This document shows, in pieces, positions 6,303 to 15,397 of a stretch of 15,397 nt of DNA (its first letter is position 1; each line of letters opens with the position of its first letter). The stretch lies in assembly GCA_020851015.1 (NCBI GenBank), contig JADZDN010000116.1:1-15397 (forward strand). Direction: 5' to 3'. Both the position numbers and the translations under genes were made by a program. The DNA is from Alphaproteobacteria bacterium. GTDB lineage: Bacteria > Pseudomonadota > Alphaproteobacteria > JAEULC01. A model generated the notes under the pieces. It saw only the letters and a list, made by a program, of their open reading frames with translations, was not told where the DNA came from and made no database searches.

Positions 6303-6670
6303 TGCGGCGTTCTCCTCAGGTATTGCCTGAATTGGGGCGGGAAGGTCGGCCACAGTATCGAGCGTCTGGATTGATGTCGAGCCGGCGGGCCGGCCGCTTC
6401 GGGCGCGGCCCTGTCCCGCAAAGGGCGCATGCGGCCGGCGGGCGACCATGCAGCTCCAGGAACATTCTCTTTGGTGGGACAATTGGAAAACGAAATGCAA
6501 CCGATAGAAATTCTGTCGAATCGCTGCGGTCTGCGCCGACGCAAGGGATTGTCGAGCGTTTTCATGTGGTTACCGGCGAATATTGCGGGGAGGTCCAGCC
6601 TTAAAGTCTTATTAACGAAGAACTCCTACTAATTGGTTACCTCCAGGCAGGAGCTTGTCGGAACAACGCT
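6303..6670. other. Divergent intergenic region, no gene
   Basis: These 368 nt separate the aldehyde dehydrogenase (leftward) and the PAS gene (rightward). I see no convincing protein gene: the short frames here have no good ribosome site or family look. The right half (about 6460-6650) is clearly more AT-rich than its surroundings, as in promoter DNA, and contains the CtrA-type box at 6601-6616 and one GAATC site (GANTC, the CcrM methylation motif) at 6518-6522. A sigma-70 -10/-35 pair could not be assigned with confidence. Confidence 0.6.
6601..6616 (+). promoter_or_regulatory. CtrA-type binding box TTAA-N7-TTAAC
   Basis: Two TTAA half-sites (6601-6604 and 6612-6615) are separated by exactly 7 nt and followed by C, the full consensus for the alphaproteobacterial cell-cycle regulator CtrA. 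TTAA is rare in such GC-rich DNA. The box lies 54 nt upstream of the PAS gene ATG, a plausible promoter position, and about 300 nt from the divergent dehydrogenase start. It suggests that CtrA controls the PAS gene; whether as activator or repressor is unknown. Confidence 0.6.
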
Positions 6671-7210
6671 ATGTCGGCGTCGCCTCAGACGATCAGGCCC
6701 AGTCCCCACGCGGGACCGCTGGACGACATCGTGTTGCGTCGACCGCAGCCGATCGCCAGCCTGCCCGCGACCGACCCGGAACTGAACATCGTCTACGAGT
6801 ATTGGAATTCCTGCCGCCGCGACGGGCTGTTGCCGCGCCGCAAGGACATCGACGTGCTGCAGCTGAAGCCCGTGCTGGGGCACATGCACATCGTCGACGT
6901 CACGGCGCAGGATCCCTCCGACTACCGCTATCGGCTTTACGGATCGAAGGTGCGCCTGAACCGCTTCAGCAACTACACGAACACGCGGCTCGGCGATCTG
7001 CCGTCGCTGCCCTACCGCAATGCGCTGATCGACGACTATTCCGCGGTGGCCTGGTCCGGTACGCCGCTCTACCAGAACGTGGTCGCGCGGCTGCAGTCGA
7101 TCCGCTACAGCTACAGCCGGCTGCTATTGCCGCTGGCGGAGGACGGCCGGCGCGTCAACATGCTGATAGTTTCCACGCACGATCGCGTCTTCCCGGATTT
7201 CACTGCCTGA
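6671..7210 (+). CDS. PAS_5-type single-domain sensory protein
   Basis: A 179-aa soluble protein with one PAS domain of the PF07310 (PAS_5) type, spanning about residues 35-170. Typical elements are the entry helix YEYWNSCRRDGLLPRRKDID (43-61), the strand-turn LGHMHIVDV (69-77), FRYRLYG-like YRYRLYGSKV (85-94), then RLGDLP (106-111) and a final strand pair YSYSRLLLPLAEDGRRVNMLIV. No output domain (kinase, GGDEF or HTH) is fused, so it probably works by binding a partner or ligand. Single-domain PAS proteins of this sort are common in Alphaproteobacteria, and some feed into cell-cycle control. The start has GGAA about 8 nt upstream. A CtrA-type box lies in its promoter. Its last 87 nt overlap the 3' end of the convergent GNAT-like gene. 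Confidence 0.82.
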   Translation: MSASPQTIRPSPHAGPLDDIVLRRPQPIASLPATDPELNIVYEYWNSCRRDGLLPRRKDIDVLQLKPVLGHMHIVDVTAQDPSDYRYRLYGSKVRLNRFSNYTNTRLGDLPSLPYRNALIDDYSAVAWSGTPLYQNVVARLQSIRYSYSRLLLPLAEDGRRVNMLIVSTHDRVFPDFTA

Positions 7211-7921
7211 ACGGAAGCTCATGTCCAGCGGGAACAGCGGGTGCCGCTCGAGCCCGCGCAGCCGCGCGATCGCCTCGGCCTGCGAGATCCAGCAGAGATA
7301 GAGCGGCTCCATTTTTCCCGGTTTGACCGAAGGCGGGCAGTATTCCGTCAGGCACAGATCCACATGCGGGTAGCCGTAATAGTCGCGCGGCACCTTGCTG
7401 GTACCCAGGCCCTGGAACACGAAGCCGGTGTGGAAATCGGTGGAGAAATTTCGCAGGCACAGCGAGCGGCTGAGATAGGGCAGCCAGACCGACAGCCCGT
7501 TGCCGCGATAGGCCCTGTCGACCCACAGCGATCCCGAATGGCCGATCGTCCCGGCCATCTTGACCGGCGGGCGCACCACCGTGACGTGGTGCCCTTCCAG
7601 GCTGGTCTTGGGGTCGGCGAACCACACCTCGCCCGACTCGATCATGTCGCAGAAGTCGTCGGTCCGGAAAATCCGGTCGGCATGCGAGGCAACGATCTGC
7701 CCCTGCACGTCGGTAAGGCGAAACCAGAAGCAGTCGCCGTCGATCCGGGCCTTGGCGGGGTCGAAACTGGGGTAGATATACGAACCGCTGTCGCGCAGGT
7801 ATTTGTTCAGAGCGCGAAAGTCGGTCTCGATCGAAAGCGCCAGGTGAAGGGAAGCGATCTTCTCCATGATCGCATCGATGCTTTTCTGGAGTAGTGCGAA
7901 CTCCTGATCCGAAAGAGCCAT
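7124..7921 (-). CDS. GNAT-like acetyltransferase-fold protein, substrate unknown
   Basis: A 265-aa cytosolic protein. An N-terminal helix (MALSDQEFALLQKSIDAIMEKIASLH) is followed by a mixed alpha/beta region. Residues 128-148 (GHSGSLWVDRAYRGNGLSVW) resemble the GNAT acyl-CoA loop, where R/Q-x-x-G-x-G precedes a helix; here it reads YRGNGLS. A GNAT fold is therefore likely but not certain, and no acceptor can be named. The ATG has GGAGG 6 nt upstream. The gene is convergent with the PAS gene and shares its final 87 nt, so residues 238-265 and the stop come from DNA that also codes for the end of the PAS domain. The conserved protein may originally have ended near PLDMSFRS (about 231-238). Confidence 0.68.
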   Translation of the reverse strand: MALSDQEFALLQKSIDAIMEKIASLHLALSIETDFRALNKYLRDSGSYIYPSFDPAKARIDGDCFWFRLTDVQGQIVASHADRIFRTDDFCDMIESGEVWFADPKTSLEGHHVTVVRPPVKMAGTIGHSGSLWVDRAYRGNGLSVWLPYLSRSLCLRNFSTDFHTGFVFQGLGTSKVPRDYYGYPHVDLCLTEYCPPSVKPGKMEPLYLCWISQAEAIARLRGLERHPLFPLDMSFRSGSEIREDAIVRGNYQHVDAPAVLRQRQ

Positions 7922-8113
7922 CGTGGCCTCCGCTTTGGACCCCCCGCGCGGTCCGCCAAATTACCGTTCTGGTTGTTGTCCAGCTTTTTAGATGATTTGT
8001 CGCGATTGATCCTAGCGAAGGGCGAGGCCGGCTGCCATTGCCGGTTTTGCGATGTTCCCTATCGAACTATCGCCAGGTAGTTGAAAGTCGCTGGGATAAG
8101 TCAAGCGGGTTGG

Positions 8114-8884
8114 TTAATGCTGCCACATGCCGCCGCTGATGTTGATTGCCTGCCCGGTCATGTATCCGGCCTCGTCCGAGGCCAGGAAGGCGACGACCCT
8201 GGCCACGTCCTCGGGCGTGCCGGTGCGTTTCATCGGGATGCTCGCGATCCGATCCTTGGTCGGCGCCATGCCCAAATTCTTCGACTGCTCCTCGACGCCG
8301 GCGCGCATCGGCGTGCCTTCGATCAGTCCCGGGCACACCGCGTTGACGCGCACGCCGGTCGCGGCGATCTCCAGCGCCAGCGCCTGGGTCAGCATGATGA
8401 CGGCGGCCTTGGTGGCGCTGTACATGCCGAAGAAGGGCCGTCCCGCCTTGCCCAGCCAGGACGACAGGTTGACCACGCTGCCGCGCTTGCGCGCGACCAT
8501 GCCGGGCACCACCGCCTTGCAGAGGTTGAGCGTCCCCTCGGCATTGATGCGCATGCTCTCGCGCCAGTCCTCGTTGGCGGTCTCCAGCACCGTCGCCAGG
8601 CGCACGATGCCGGCGTTGTTGACCAGCACGTCGGCGGGTCCCAGACGCTTCTCCAGCGCGGCAACGGCGCGGGCGACCGCGGCCGGATCGCCGACATTGC
8701 CGCTTTCGCACTCGACCCGACGGCCCAGCGCCGTGACGGCCGCCGCGGTCTTTCCCATGCCGGCCGGGTCGATATCCATCAGGGCGATATTCGCGCCCTC
8801 CTCGGCCAGGCGCAGGGCGATCGCCCGGCCGATGCCATTGCCGCCGCCGGTGATCAGCGCGATTCTGCCGTCCAGTCTCCGCAT
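8114..8884 (-). CDS. SDR-family NAD-dependent oxidoreductase
   Basis: A 256-aa classical short-chain dehydrogenase/reductase, usually a tetrameric cytosolic enzyme that interconverts an alcohol and a ketone. Seen directly: dinucleotide-binding TGGGNGIG (12-19), D37 at the end of the second strand (prefers NAD over NADP), NNAG (89-92), N114, and catalytic S142, Y155, K159 (FGMYSATKAA). The C terminus GYMTGQAINISGGMWQH is typical of 3-oxoacyl-ACP-reductase-like members. The start at 8884 has GGGGGGA just upstream; an in-frame ATG at 8968 would add 28 residues without family likeness. It is divergent from the EamA permease by 159 nt. The gap contains an 18-bp GC palindrome. The substrate is not inferable. 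Confidence 0.92.
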   Translation of the reverse strand: MRRLDGRIALITGGGNGIGRAIALRLAEEGANIALMDIDPAGMGKTAAAVTALGRRVECESGNVGDPAAVARAVAALEKRLGPADVLVNNAGIVRLATVLETANEDWRESMRINAEGTLNLCKAVVPGMVARKRGSVVNLSSWLGKAGRPFFGMYSATKAAVIMLTQALALEIAATGVRVNAVCPGLIEGTPMRAGVEEQSKNLGMAPTKDRIASIPMKRTGTPEDVARVVAFLASDEAGYMTGQAINISGGMWQH

Positions 8885-8924
8885 TGTCCCCCCAAAGCCT
8901 GGAAACGGCGACGACCATAGCATG

Positions 8925-8942
8925 ACGGGCGCGCGCGCCCGT
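8925..8942. promoter_or_regulatory. Perfect 18-bp GC palindrome ACGGGCGCGCGCGCCCGT
   Basis: The sequence is fully self-complementary and lies in the gap between the divergent dehydrogenase and permease genes, 40 nt upstream of the dehydrogenase start. It could be a shared operator or an alternating-CG element. In DNA this GC-rich, part of the symmetry may be chance. Confidence 0.35.
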
Positions 8943-9043
8943 AGCGCATGCCGGCGCATCGTGCCCATGCGAAGTGCTCATTGCTCGCGGCGCAGGAATT
9001 CGCCATCCCCCCGGGGCGCGCCGCGCTATGCTGGCGTCCAGGC

Positions 9044-9959
9044 ATGACACCCCCGGGCGACGCAATCCGTATCTCCGCCGCGACTGGCCTGCCGGTGCCG
9101 ATCCGCGCCGCGCTGTGGTATGTCGGCGCCCTGTCGCTCTGGGGCGCGAGCGCCGGCATGGTGCGCTACGCCACGCTCGAGCTGCCGGCGATCGAGCTGG
9201 GGTTCCTGCGGGCGCTGTTCGGCGCCGTGCTGATGGTTCCCTGGCTGATCCGGGGCCGCATCTTCCCGCTGCCGCGCCGGCATATCGGCATCTACCTGCT
9301 GCGCGGCGTGGTCGAGGTGCTCGCGATCGCGACCTGGTTCCTGTCGCTGGCCGTCCTGCAGGCGGCCGACGTCGTGGCGCTCGGCTTCACCATGCCGCTG
9401 TTCGCCACGCTGCTGGCCGCGATCTTCCTTGGCGAGCGGCTGCGGCTGCGCCGCGCCGCCGCCATCGTGGTGGGACTGCTGGGCGCGCTGCTGGTGATGA
9501 AGCCCGGCGGCAGCGCCGCCGGCTGGTGGGCCGCGGTGCCGGTGCTCGGCGCCGTCGCCGTCGCGGGCTCGCGCATCACCGGCCGCGTGCTGGCGCGGCA
9601 CGGCGAGCCCATGGTGACGGTGATCGCCTCGCTCGGCTTCATCACCGCGCCGCTCCTGCTGGTGCCCGCGCTGTTCGTCTGGGAATGGCCGAGCCTGTCC
9701 GTGCTGCTGTTGGCGCTTGCCATCACGGTGGTGTCGATGATCGGCCATGTGCTGATGATCTGGGCGCTCCGGCTTGGCGAGGCGTCTTCCCTGGTGCCTT
9801 ACGAATTCACGCAGCTTCTGGCCACCGTCGCGTTCGGCGTGATCATGATGGGCGAGTGGCCGGACCGGTGGACCTGGATCGGCAGCGCGGTGATCCTGTG
9901 CGCGGGCATCTACATCGTCCGCCGCGAGGCGGCGCTGGCCCGGCAGGCGGCGCTCAAGC

Positions 9960-9976
<17 letters not shown>
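9044..9976 (+). CDS. EamA/DMT-family permease
   Basis: A 310-aa inner-membrane protein of the drug/metabolite transporter superfamily, with two EamA repeats of about five hydrophobic helices each (roughly residues 18-148 and 160-298). Typical segments include ALWYVGALSLWGASAGMVRYA, LGFLRALFGAVLMVPWLI, AADVVALGFTMPLFATLLAAIFLGERL and, in the second repeat, SSLVPYEFTQLLATVAFGVIMMGEWPD. These proteins export or import small metabolites; the substrate cannot be predicted. I chose the ATG at 9044, which gives the normal length; the ribosome site is weak (gtccagg). An earlier ATG at 8948 adds a hydrophilic 32-residue stretch not seen in the family. Its 3' end overlaps the convergent ABC exporter gene by 17 nt. 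Confidence 0.9.
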
Positions 9977-13550
<3,574 letters not shown>

Positions 13551-13579
13551 GGCCCAGCACGTCCTATTCGGCTGTCAGA

Positions 13580-14024
13580 TCAGGCGACCGTTTCCGGCCG
13601 TTCCACGGGCTGGCACTCGAGCTTGACCGCGATTCTCTCATTGTCGCTGCGTACCGCCACGAACTCCACGGGCTCGCTGGCGTCGGGGTTGCGTTCTTGG
13701 TGCGGCACGAAGGGCGGGAAGAAGGCGAAGTCGCCCGGGCCGATCTCGGCCGCGAATTCCACCCGTTCGCCCCGGCGAATCTCGCTGCGGCCTCTATACC
13801 ACATAAATCATGACTTCGTGCCGGCCGTGATGATGCGCGCTGGTCGCGACCAGGGGCGGCAAGGTAACCGGCCCGATCCAGGTCTTCTGACCGCCCGTGC
13901 CGGCGAAGTCGACCACCGTCGCGCGCCCGCCCGATGCGCTCCGCGCCGTTTCAAGCGCGCCGGCCCGCACGATCCGCAGGCCCCCGGTCCGCCAGTCCTT
14001 CGTTGCCATCGCCATTGATTCCAT
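13580..14024 (-). pseudogene. Cupin-domain protein gene interrupted by a +1 frameshift
   Basis: Two adjacent minus-strand frames make one small cupin when joined (about 147 aa). The first part, from ATG 14024 (14015 and 14009 are other possible starts), ends in SAHHHGRHEVMIYVV and then a TAG at 13796-13794. The second frame continues RGRSEIRRGERVEF ... GPGDFAFFPPFVPHQERN and ends at 13580. Cupin motif 1 (HxHxxxE) lies before the break and motif 2 (G-x5-P-x4-H-x3-N) after it, so neither piece alone can form a metal site. Removing one base, the A at 13796 on the plus strand, restores GTG GTA AGA GGC (V-V-R-G). It may be a recent mutation, a sequencing error or, less likely, a recoding site. Intact cupins of this kind are small metal-binding enzymes or sensors. 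It lies 29 nt upstream of the ABC exporter, probably in the same transcript. Confidence 0.82.
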
Positions 14025-14120
14025 ACCCGTCAGATTTGCATTATTCGTCCAGCCTGGCGAGATGCCCCGCGCCAGCAGGTCCCGACCGCGCGGCTGGCGA
14101 GGTTCATTTGCCGCAGCGTA

Positions 14121-14170
14121 TCGACATCCGATTGTATGTCGAGCGAATTTTCGCGCTCGTTGGCTCGACA
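14121..14170. promoter_or_regulatory. Three TCGACA/TGTCGA motifs forming nested inverted repeats
   Basis: TCGACA at 14121-14126, TGTCGAGC at 14137-14144 and GCTCGACA at 14163-14170. The last two are perfect 8-bp reverse complements with an 18-nt spacer that contains an inner gcgaa-tt-ttcgc hairpin; the first two pair over 6 bp. They lie between the divergent cupin and amidohydrolase genes, 45-94 nt upstream of the latter's ATG. This looks like an operator cluster; the regulator is unknown. Confidence 0.5.
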
Positions 14171-14214
14171 GTCGCGGCTTGCCTGCCGCATGATCCGTCA
14201 AAGGGGTGAATGCA

Positions 14215-15084
14215 ATGGGCACGGGCCTTCCGATCATCGATTTCAGCAGCCGGCCGCCGACGCCGGGTTTTGCCGCCACGGGTGCGCATCTCGACAACTA
14301 TCGCCGCGTCTATGCCGCCAGCGAGCGCGCGGCCGGCGACGAGCGGCAGGCGACGCAGTCGGTGGAGTCCTACCTGGCGATGTACGAGGCGCTGAACGCG
14401 CGCCACGTCGTCATCAAGGCGCGGGACGTCGAGACCACCTTCGGCTTCCGCGTGCGCAACGAGGACGCGGCCGAGTTCTGCCGCCGGCATCCCAAGTTCA
14501 TCGGCTTCGCCGGCGTCGACCCGCACAAGGGCATGACCGCGTTGCGCGAGCTGGAACACGCGGTGAAGGAGCTGGGACTGCGCGGCCTGAACCTGCAGTG
14601 CTTCGAGCACAAGCTCAGGATCAACGATCCGAAGATGTACCCGCTCTACGCGAAGTGCATCGAGCTGGACATACCGGTCAACATCCATTGCAGCGTCAAT
14701 TTCTCGGCCGACACCGCGATGGACTACGGCAAGCCGGCCTTTCTCGACGAGGTGATGGTGCATTTTCCGGAGCTGCGGGTCTGCGCCGCGCCGCCCGGCT
14801 GGCCCTGGGTGCACGAGCTCGTGGCCGTGGCGTGGCGGCACCCGAACGTGTGGATCAGCCTGGCGCCGGTCCGGCCGAAATACCTGGCGGTGGCCAACTC
14901 GGGCTACGAGGGACTGCTGACCTACGGCGATACGGTGCTGCAGGACCGCATCATCTTCGGTACGTCCTATCCGCTGCTGCCGGTGGAGCGCAGCATCGCC
15001 GAGATCGAGGCGCTGCCGATCAAGGACGTCTCGAAGCGCAAATGGCTCCACGACAACGCCGCGCGTTTCCTGCGCGTGGATTGA
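14215..15084 (+). CDS. Amidohydrolase-2-family (TIM-barrel) protein with degraded metal site
   Basis: A 289-aa protein with the fold and layout of the amidohydrolase-related/ACMSD-like family: FIGFAGVDPHKGMTALRELEHAVKELGLRGLNLQ (95-128), MYPLYAKCIELDIPVNIHCS (141-160), HFPELRV (183-189), PWVHELVAVAWRHPNVWISL (197-216), and a C-terminal DNAARFL. Family members usually hydrolyse or decarboxylate small carboxylic substrates. The expected N-terminal HxH is replaced (IIDFSSRPP, 7-15), the usual AH-x-G is CAAPPGW (190-196), and the catalytic Asp of FG-[ST]-D-YP is Ser251 (FGTSYP). Only H158 of the barrel histidines is evident. The enzyme may be metal-free, altered or inactive. The ATG at 14215 has AAGGGG 8 nt upstream; a GTG at 14206 is the alternative. 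The solute-binding protein gene follows after 20 nt, so they probably share an operon. Confidence 0.85.
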   Translation: MGTGLPIIDFSSRPPTPGFAATGAHLDNYRRVYAASERAAGDERQATQSVESYLAMYEALNARHVVIKARDVETTFGFRVRNEDAAEFCRRHPKFIGFAGVDPHKGMTALRELEHAVKELGLRGLNLQCFEHKLRINDPKMYPLYAKCIELDIPVNIHCSVNFSADTAMDYGKPAFLDEVMVHFPELRVCAAPPGWPWVHELVAVAWRHPNVWISLAPVRPKYLAVANSGYEGLLTYGDTVLQDRIIFGTSYPLLPVERSIAEIEALPIKDVSKRKWLHDNAARFLRVD

Positions 15085-15104
15085 AGCGAGGAGGGAGGAA
15101 GCCC

Positions 15105-15397
15105 ATGCAGCAGTCCAGATTCCTGACCGCCGCCGCCATGCTGGTGCTGGCGGCGACCGCCGCCACGGCTCAGACCGAGCCGCCCAAGCCGGCGCAGATC
15201 GTCATCAACGATTCCGGCGGCGCCATGCAGAACGCGATGCGAAAGGCGTTCTACGACGAGTTCGAGAAGCGCTACGGCATCAAGGTGGTCGCCACCAGCC
15301 CGGTCGACCTGGGCAAGCTGCAGGCGATGGTCAAGAGCGGCAACGTCGAATGGGCGGTGACCGAGATCGGCGGCCAGGACGCGATCTTGGCCGAGGA
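15105..15397 (+). CDS. Periplasmic ABC solute-binding protein, 3'-truncated by window edge
   Basis: The first 97 codons are visible. A strong ribosome site (GGAGGGAGGAAG, about 5 nt before the ATG) opens a protein with a Sec signal peptide (MQQSRFLTAAAMLVLAATAATAQ, cleavage near residue 22-23). The mature start, QIVINDSGGAMQNAMRKAFYDEFEKRYGIKVVATSPVDLGKLQAMVKSG, has the first strand, first helix and second strand of the extracellular solute-binding family 1/PotD type, which capture polyamines, iron or small organic ligands for an ABC importer. The ligand cannot be told from this part. The permease and ATPase genes are expected to the right. The gene starts 20 nt after the amidohydrolase-type gene, suggesting that the ligand relates to that protein's substrate. 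Confidence 0.88.
   Translation, partial: MQQSRFLTAAAMLVLAATAATAQTEPPKPAQIVINDSGGAMQNAMRKAFYDEFEKRYGIKVVATSPVDLGKLQAMVKSGNVEWAVTEIGGQDAILAE

Noticed and set aside
6303..6632. Short plus-strand frames (100 and 67 codons) left of the PAS gene
   Set aside because: They overlap each other in different frames, lack ribosome sites and recognisable motifs, and lie in promoter-like AT-rich DNA with a CtrA-type box.
8024..8050. Possible terminator hairpin (ccggc / gccgg followed by tttt)
   Set aside because: The stem is only 5 bp and the T-run follows it on the plus strand, where no gene ends. The flanking genes are on the minus strand.
13793..13799. Programmed +1 frameshift in the cupin gene
   Set aside because: The GTA-TAG-A junction superficially resembles a stop-codon slip, but re-pairing of a valine tRNA in the +1 frame would be poor and no stimulatory Shine-Dalgarno element precedes it. 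A mutation or sequencing error is simpler.
13580..13804. Separate 74-aa gene starting MWYRGRSEI
   Set aside because: It is the C-terminal half of the frameshifted cupin. It lacks the first metal motif and there is no ribosome site before its ATG.

Overview
The window is high-GC bacterial chromosomal DNA and most resembles an alphaproteobacterium, possibly Rhodospirillales- or Rhizobiales-like. Three things point that way: intergenic palindromes of the 'tcatccttcgag ... cctcaggatga' kind that I know from that class, a perfect CtrA-type box (TTAA-N7-TTAAC) upstream of a PAS gene, and a type III (GlnT-like) glutamine synthetase. The assignment to class is inference. I saw no tRNA, rRNA, CRISPR array, insertion sequence or phage gene.

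Layout. 1-709: end of an M24 (Xaa-Pro type) peptidase gene, cut by the window edge. 725-785: palindromic repeat into which the end of a TfoX-like gene (774-1166, minus) runs. 1167-1454: divergent gap holding three inverted repeats. 1455-2253: two small predicted exported two-cysteine proteins in tandem, separated by a hairpin and a perfect 20-bp palindrome. 2269-2412: cluster of palindromic repeats. 2433-4708 (minus): SMP-30/gluconolactonase-type protein followed after 11 nt by a GlnT-like glutamine synthetase. 4799-6302 (minus): succinate-semialdehyde-type dehydrogenase with its own terminator. 6303-6670: divergent promoter region with the CtrA-type box. 6671-7210: PAS_5-type protein, overlapping tail to tail with a GNAT-like protein (7124-7921, minus). 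8114-8884 (minus): short-chain dehydrogenase, divergent from an EamA/DMT permease (9044-9976). 9960-13550 (minus): two-in-one ABC exporter of 1196 aa. 13580-14024 (minus): cupin gene broken by a one-base frameshift. 14215-15397 (plus): amidohydrolase-fold protein lacking most of the usual metal ligands, then the start of a periplasmic ABC solute-binding protein that runs off the window.

The genes look like general accessory metabolism and transport rather than one large pathway. Likely transcription units are SMP-30 plus glutamine synthetase, cupin plus ABC exporter, and amidohydrolase plus solute-binding protein; the last probably begins an ABC uptake operon continuing to the right. The aldehyde dehydrogenase lies next to the glutamine synthetase unit, but the hairpin between them argues for separate transcription. 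I found no clear novel defence or mobile system. The best leads are the CtrA box on the PAS gene, the frameshifted cupin, the amidohydrolase with a degraded metal site, and the perfect palindromes in front of small exported proteins.
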